Source of the DNA: an uncultured Lachnospiraceae bacterium
Lineage (GTDB): Bacteria; Bacillota; Clostridia; Lachnospirales; Lachnospiraceae
Assembly: GCA_910577675.1 (NCBI GenBank)
Contig: CAJTOR010000081.1
Coordinates: 1 to 9,041 of the forward strand
Direction: 5' to 3'
Length of the DNA: 9,041 bases
The notes below the pieces were generated by a model. That model did not search any database. It saw only the letters and a list, made by a program, of their open reading frames with translations, and had not been told where the DNA came from. Positions 6,021-9,041 of this stretch are shown here, in pieces. The number at the start of each line of letters is the position of its first letter. The stretch's first letter is position 1. The position numbers and the translations under genes were made by a program.

Positions 6021-6281
6021 ATGGGATTTGATTTATCCAAAGTGGATTTCGAAACGTTACGGGGCGTAAACTTACAGGAAGTTGACCCGGATACGCTGGT
6101 GGATATCAGAGAAATAATGATTGACCCCAAATTACCCAAAGAGCAGCGGACGGCAGAATTTGTCCGGCAAGTAAAGAATCCCTATTGTTTTCGCGTGGGC
6201 AAGGTAGTGGTCAGTGTCGGATTTGCAGAGAATGGTACGACATTTGAGGAGCAAATGGCACGTTATTTGGAAACATTGTAA
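6021..6281 (+). CDS. DUF6870-like small protein
   Basis: An 86-aa protein starting at ATG 6021 after AGGAGG with 7-nt spacing, ending in TAA. Its features are V-D-P-D-T-L-V-D-I-R-E-I, then D-P-K-L-P-K-E-Q-R, F-V-R-Q-V-K-N-P-Y-C-F and K-V-V-V-S-V-G-F-A, the layout I associate with the DUF6870 family of small proteins. These are common next to serine recombinases in Clostridia integrative elements. There is a single cysteine, no signal peptide and no membrane segment. Function is unknown. It lies 59 nt after the helicase stop and 242 nt before the recombinase, in the same direction, and may be an accessory factor of recombination (for example a directionality factor). That is speculation from position. 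The family name rests on memory, not on a search. Confidence 0.75.
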   Translation: MGFDLSKVDFETLRGVNLQEVDPDTLVDIREIMIDPKLPKEQRTAEFVRQVKNPYCFRVGKVVVSVGFAENGTTFEEQMARYLETL

Positions 6282-6523
6282 TAAGAAGGGCAGATTTATA
6301 TGCTGATAATGGAATATAGAGGGGAAATAAGAAACCTACCAAACAAAAATTCAATTCTATAAATTTTGTCTGGACTCGAAGGGAATTTTATGGTAAGCTT
6401 TGGATAAGGCACAGGGGCGGGTAAACCCTGTGACATAGGACTTACGGTAAGACTTCTTGGATGGGTTTCTGAAATAAAATAGTCTTTCAGAAAATTTTCC
6501 GAAAGAAAACAGGAGTTTATCGT
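6282..6523 (+). promoter_or_regulatory. Structured leader upstream of the serine recombinase
   Basis: No gene is supported. CACAGGG (6410-6416) pairs perfectly with CCCTGTG (6426-6432), and this hairpin is enclosed by GTAAG (6393-6397) with CTTAC (6441-6445). TTTCTGAAA (6466-6474) pairs perfectly with TTTCAGAAA (6485-6493). CTTTC (6484-6488) can alternatively pair with GAAAG (6501-6505), which would break the previous hairpin. The ribosome-binding site AGGAG (6511-6515) follows, 8 nt before ATG 6524. It may be a regulatory RNA or an attachment-site region for the recombinase. I do not recognise a known riboswitch class. Confidence 0.4.
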
Positions 6524-8299
6524 ATGGAAACAAGTAACAAATATGATGCAGACCTCTATCTCAGGCTGTCCCGTGAGGACGGCGACAAAGCGGAGAGCGA
6601 CAGCATTGCCAACCAGCGGGATTTGTTGCTGACTTTTTTATCTTCACACCCGGAAATCCGGTTGCATAAGGTGCGGGTGGATGACGGGTATTCTGGTGTG
6701 GACTATAACCGCCCAGATTTCCAGAAGATGATGGAGTCTGTAAAAAATAAGGAAATCAACTGCATCATTGTCAAAGATTTTTCACGGCTCGGCAGGAATT
6801 TTATTGAAACGGGGAAATACATCGAAAGAATTTTCCCGTTTATGGGGGTACGGTTCATTTCGGTAAATGATGATTATGACAGCATAAGATCGAGAACTGT
6901 TTCAGACAGCTTGATTGTCCCGGTAAAGAACCTGATTAACGATGCCTATTGCCGGGATATTTCCATTAAAATCCGCAGCCATCTTGAGGTCAAGCGGAAA
7001 AAAGGGCAGTGTATCGCCCCCTTTGCTGCATACGGCTACCGGAAGGATGAAAAAAATAGAAACCAGCTTGTAGTGGACGAGGAATCCGCAGCCATTGTCC
7101 AGGAAATTTTCAAACGGAAACTGGATGGTTTTTCCGCACAGGCGATTGCGGACTGGCTAAATGGGCAGGATATCCTGTCACCAATGGAATATAAATTGTC
7201 GAAAGGAAGTCATTATTCCAGCACATTCAAGCGGAAAGACAGGGCGCAGTGGACGGCTGTGGCTGTGTTTCGTATCCTTAAAAATCCCGTGTATATTGGC
7301 ACTTTGGTACAAGGGAAGCGCAGCACGCCAAATTATAAGGTCAAAAAGTTGTTTGATGTACCAAAAGAACAATGGGTGAGTATCCCAGACTGCCATGAAG
7401 CAATTATCAACAGGGCTACTTTTGAACGTGTAACCGAACTCCTTCTGGCAGACACGCGCACAGCACCAAGCCAAAATTGTATCTACCCCCTCTCCGGTCT
7501 GGTTTATTGCGGGGATTGTGGGCGGAGTATGGTGAGGAAAAATAATTCCTGCGCAGAGAAACCGTATATTTATTATGTCTGTTCCGGGCATAAGAACCGG
7601 GAAGGGTGCAGGGCAAGCCATAGCATCCGAGATCAGGCGTTGGAAGGTGCAGTACTTGCTGCATTGAAGGAACATATCGCGGCGGTACTCAATATAGAGG
7701 ATACGTTGAAACGGATTGCAGAACTGCCCTATACTTCCCGTGAGGTGAAAAAGGCGGATAAAAAAATTCAGGTAAGGCGGCAGGAAATTGAGAAATACCA
7801 ACATTACAAGATGAAGCTGCATGAGGATTATACGGATGGGCTGTTATCCCGCGAGGATTATATGGCGTTTGGGAAACGGTATGATGCCAGAATGAAGGAA
7901 GCGGAAGAAGCCGTGCAGCACTTGGAGGCAGAGATTGAGAACTTAGTGAATGGGAATACAGGGGAGCAACAGTGGATTTCCCATTTTAAGGAATACCGGA
8001 ACATTGACGGTCTGACCAGGAAATTGGTAGTTGCCCTAGTTGACCGGATCGAGGTATATGAGGGGAAAAGAATTCATATCTTCTTTAAATTCCAAATGGA
8101 ATATGACAGTGCAAGGATGCTTGTGCAGGAAGTAGGACAGGCAGATGCGGTTGAATCTTTTGGGGAGGTACTATCAGAAAGAACGCTACCAGATGGAAAA
8201 GAAAATATTCCCGGAGAGGAAAGGGGTTCAGCCAAAGCAGGGAAACCAAAGAGTGAAAGAATCGCAATAAGGGCAACCGCCCCGGAAGGGGGATACTGA
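6524..8299 (+). CDS. Large serine recombinase, TndX/TnpX type
   Basis: A 591-aa protein starting at ATG 6524 (AGGAG at 6511-6515). The N-terminal resolvase domain has the catalytic serine in Y-L-R-L-S-R-E-D (Ser16) and the conserved I-I-V-K-D-F-S-R-L-G-R-N motif near residues 80-92. It is followed by the recombinase domain (about 170-290; Y-G-Y-R, then I-L-K-N-P-V-Y-I-G) and a zinc ribbon with C329-x2-C332 and C353-x8-C362. A coiled-coil region (about 405-465) and a charged C-terminal tail complete it. The length is in the range of TndX of Tn5397 and TnpX of Tn4451. Such enzymes cut both strands through a serine-DNA bond, exchange at a 2-bp core, and excise and insert the element. It is apparently complete. 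Its stop is 1 nt before the next recombinase start, implying translational coupling of a recombinase pair. Confidence 0.92.
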   Translation: METSNKYDADLYLRLSREDGDKAESDSIANQRDLLLTFLSSHPEIRLHKVRVDDGYSGVDYNRPDFQKMMESVKNKEINCIIVKDFSRLGRNFIETGKYIERIFPFMGVRFISVNDDYDSIRSRTVSDSLIVPVKNLINDAYCRDISIKIRSHLEVKRKKGQCIAPFAAYGYRKDEKNRNQLVVDEESAAIVQEIFKRKLDGFSAQAIADWLNGQDILSPMEYKLSKGSHYSSTFKRKDRAQWTAVAVFRILKNPVYIGTLVQGKRSTPNYKVKKLFDVPKEQWVSIPDCHEAIINRATFERVTELLLADTRTAPSQNCIYPLSGLVYCGDCGRSMVRKNNSCAEKPYIYYVCSGHKNREGCRASHSIRDQALEGAVLAALKEHIAAVLNIEDTLKRIAELPYTSREVKKADKKIQVRRQEIEKYQHYKMKLHEDYTDGLLSREDYMAFGKRYDARMKEAEEAVQHLEAEIENLVNGNTGEQQWISHFKEYRNIDGLTRKLVVALVDRIEVYEGKRIHIFFKFQMEYDSARMLVQEVGQADAVESFGEVLSERTLPDGKENIPGEERGSAKAGKPKSERIAIRATAPEGGY

Positions 8300-8300
8300 T

Positions 8301-8654
8301 ATGGCAAGAACCAGCAGGGTGCATAAAGAAGGACGACCACGGGGAACGGAACCAGAAAAAATATCTACCGGAAAGGTTTACCATGTGGCACTTTATGTCC
8401 GGTTATCCATCCTTGATGGAGGCCATAAGGACAGTGACACGGCAGAAACGCAGGAATTGTTGTTGCGCCACTTTATTGAGGGAAAGCCTTATTTTTCACT
8501 TTTTTCCGTCTATACCGATAACGGGAAAAGCGGCGTAAATTTTGAACGCAGCGGGTTTGAACGGATGATGGAGGATGTGAAAAGGGGGCTGGTAAACTGT
8601 ATTATTGTGAAAGATGATTGTGTTATTTTAGAACTAAACTCAGAAAGCCCCTAA
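8301..8654 (+). pseudogene. Second serine recombinase, truncated within the catalytic domain
   Basis: It starts at ATG 8301, 1 nt after the previous stop. The first 105 of 117 codons match the N-terminal part of a large serine recombinase: catalytic region Y-V-R-L-S-I-L-D (Ser36), D-N-G-K-S-G-V-N-F-E-R-S-G-F, and M-M-E-D-V-K-R-G-L-V-N-C-I-I-V-K-D. At about 8615 the match ends. Instead of the expected S-R-[FL]-G-R-N continuation, 12 unrelated codons lead to a stop. The arginine motif, recombinase domain and zinc ribbon are missing, so it should be inactive as an integrase. The DNA beyond the break is of different character, so an insertion or element junction is the simplest cause. The rest of the gene may lie beyond the window. 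An assembly join is the alternative. Confidence 0.82.
8613..8618. other. Probable junction between two mobile elements
   Basis: Recombinase homology stops at GAT 8613-8615, and GAT is repeated at 8616-8618. From here on the sequence is AT-rich for about 40 bp (TTATTTTAGAACTAAA at 8623-8638), then contains hairpins, terminators and a parB-like start unrelated to the upstream block. This looks like the end of a second integrated element, possibly a Tn1549-like conjugative transposon. That identity is inferred from the parB-like gene near the end. The other end and any target duplication are outside the window. Confidence 0.5.
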
Positions 8655-8766
8655 AAAAGCGGGTTTTGTGGTGTTGGTTCTGTTTTTTGACCCAAAACAG
8701 AGGATAAAACAAGCGCTGGGCGGCGCAAGGAGGGTAGGACGCCCATCAGACAAAGCAAGACTTCAT
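8655..8766 (+). other. Hairpin-bearing leader region of the downstream element
   Basis: No gene is supported. TCTGTTTT (8679-8686) pairs perfectly with AAAACAGA (8694-8701) across a 7-nt loop. TGGGCG (8717-8722) pairs with CGCCCA (8740-8745), with AAGGAGGG held in the loop (8728-8734). No start codon follows that Shine-Dalgarno-like sequence at usable distance. Confidence 0.35.
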
Positions 8767-8819
8767 AGAGCGGGTATCGCTGTTGGAGAAATCCAGCGTT
8801 CGGTATCCGCTCTTTTTTT
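8767..8819 (+). terminator. Intrinsic terminator
   Basis: AGAGCGG (8767-8773) pairs with CCGCTCT (8807-8813). The stem continues inward with GTAT (8774-8777) against GTAT-type pairing at 8802-8806, and CGCTG (8778-8782) with CAGCG (8794-8798). A run of T residues ends at 8819. It is a strong, long-stem terminator on the + strand. Confidence 0.8.
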
Positions 8820-8840
8820 GCGTCCGCAGACGGTTACATA

Positions 8841-8886
8841 GGCGTGTATCCTGCCCCATCTTGGGGGCTGGGTACACGCCTTTTTT
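8841..8886 (+). terminator. Second intrinsic terminator before the parB-like gene
   Basis: GGCGTGTA (8841-8848) pairs perfectly with TACACGCC (8873-8880), and GCCCC (8853-8857) with GGGGC (8864-8868) inside it. Six T residues follow (8881-8886). It sits only about 45 nt before the parB-like start. Together with the terminator at 8767-8819 it would insulate that gene from upstream transcription. Confidence 0.8.
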
Positions 8887-8929
8887 CTTTTTCCCATAAA
8901 CCCACATTGAGAAAGCGAGGTGAACACAA

Positions 8930-9041
8930 ATGCCTAAAGCAAAGCCCAAAGAGCCGGAAGCGCAGACCGTGGCTGCGGCAGAAGCCGTGACGGAAACGGT
9001 ACAGCGGTTCCCCCTCTCCGAGCTGCACCCCTTTGAGGGGC
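8930..9041 (+). CDS. ParB-like partition or nuclease-domain protein, 5' part only
   Basis: It starts at ATG 8930 with GCGAGG upstream (GAGG at 8917-8920, 9-nt spacing) and runs off the window after 37 codons. The first 24 residues are a charged, alanine-rich tail (M-P-K-A-K-P-K-E-P-E). They are followed by V-Q-R-F-P-L-S-E-L-H-P-F-E-G, the typical opening of a ParB/Spo0J N-terminal domain, in which a strand is followed by L-x-P-F/H-P-x-N-type motifs. Proteins of this kind occur near one end of Tn1549-like conjugative transposons, often beside parA and replication genes. G+C is much higher than in the left part of the window, supporting a different origin. Only the N-terminus is visible, so the call is moderate. 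Confidence 0.7.
   Translation, partial: MPKAKPKEPEAQTVAAAEAVTETVQRFPLSELHPFEG

Noticed and set aside
5971..6068. Short frame from GTG 5971 between helicase and DUF6870-like gene
   Set aside because: It overlaps the start of the better-supported gene at 6021 in another frame and has no clear ribosome-binding site of its own; possible but unsupported.
7178..7822. 214-codon minus-strand frame inside the recombinase
   Set aside because: It is antisense to a well-recognised recombinase and has no domain; a shadow of the coding strand.

Overview
The window looks like accessory DNA from a gut-type Clostridia (Firmicutes, Lachnospiraceae-like) genome. The grounds are strong AGGAGG-type ribosome-binding sites, frequent TTG starts, low to moderate G+C, and a gene set typical of integrative elements in this group: a sigma-70-region-4-like regulator, a DUF4373 replication-type protein, a DinG/XPD-type helicase, a DUF6870-type small protein and large serine recombinases of the TndX/TnpX type. 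No rRNA, tRNA, CRISPR array, intact insertion sequence or antibiotic-resistance gene is visible.

Layout. (1) 1-300: AT-rich DNA with no convincing gene, holding a palindrome that covers a Shine-Dalgarno sequence and a good intrinsic terminator. (2) 299-896: a small sigma-factor-like DNA-binding protein on the + strand, whose ribosome-binding site is buried in a hairpin, followed by a terminator. (3) 1074-2746: a minus-strand block transcribed from a clear TTGACT-N17-TATAAT promoter: a small ribbon-helix-helix-like protein, an 18-codon mini-ORF, a 67-aa unknown protein and a DUF4373-type replication protein. (4) 2747-3666: about 900 bp without a convincing gene, including a 379-bp segment of higher G+C bounded by perfect 11-bp inverted repeats and a hairpin-rich leader. 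(5) 3667-8654: a + strand block of DinG-like helicase, DUF6870-like protein, full-length large serine recombinase, and a second serine recombinase that is cut off inside its catalytic domain. (6) 8616-9041: unrelated, G+C-richer DNA with two strong terminators and the start of a ParB-like gene.

How the parts fit together. Regions 2-5 read as one integrative element, or its recombination and replication end: regulator, replication protein, helicase and recombinases. The second recombinase stops matching its family right after the conserved I-I-V-K-D motif. The following DNA, with terminators and a parB-like start, looks like the end of another mobile element inserted there, so I read about position 8615 as an element junction (element-in-element nesting). 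Several genes carry RNA hairpins just in front of or over their ribosome-binding sites (73-115, 299-349, 3572-3643, 6393-6505), suggesting post-transcriptional control is common here. That part is inference from base-pairing alone.
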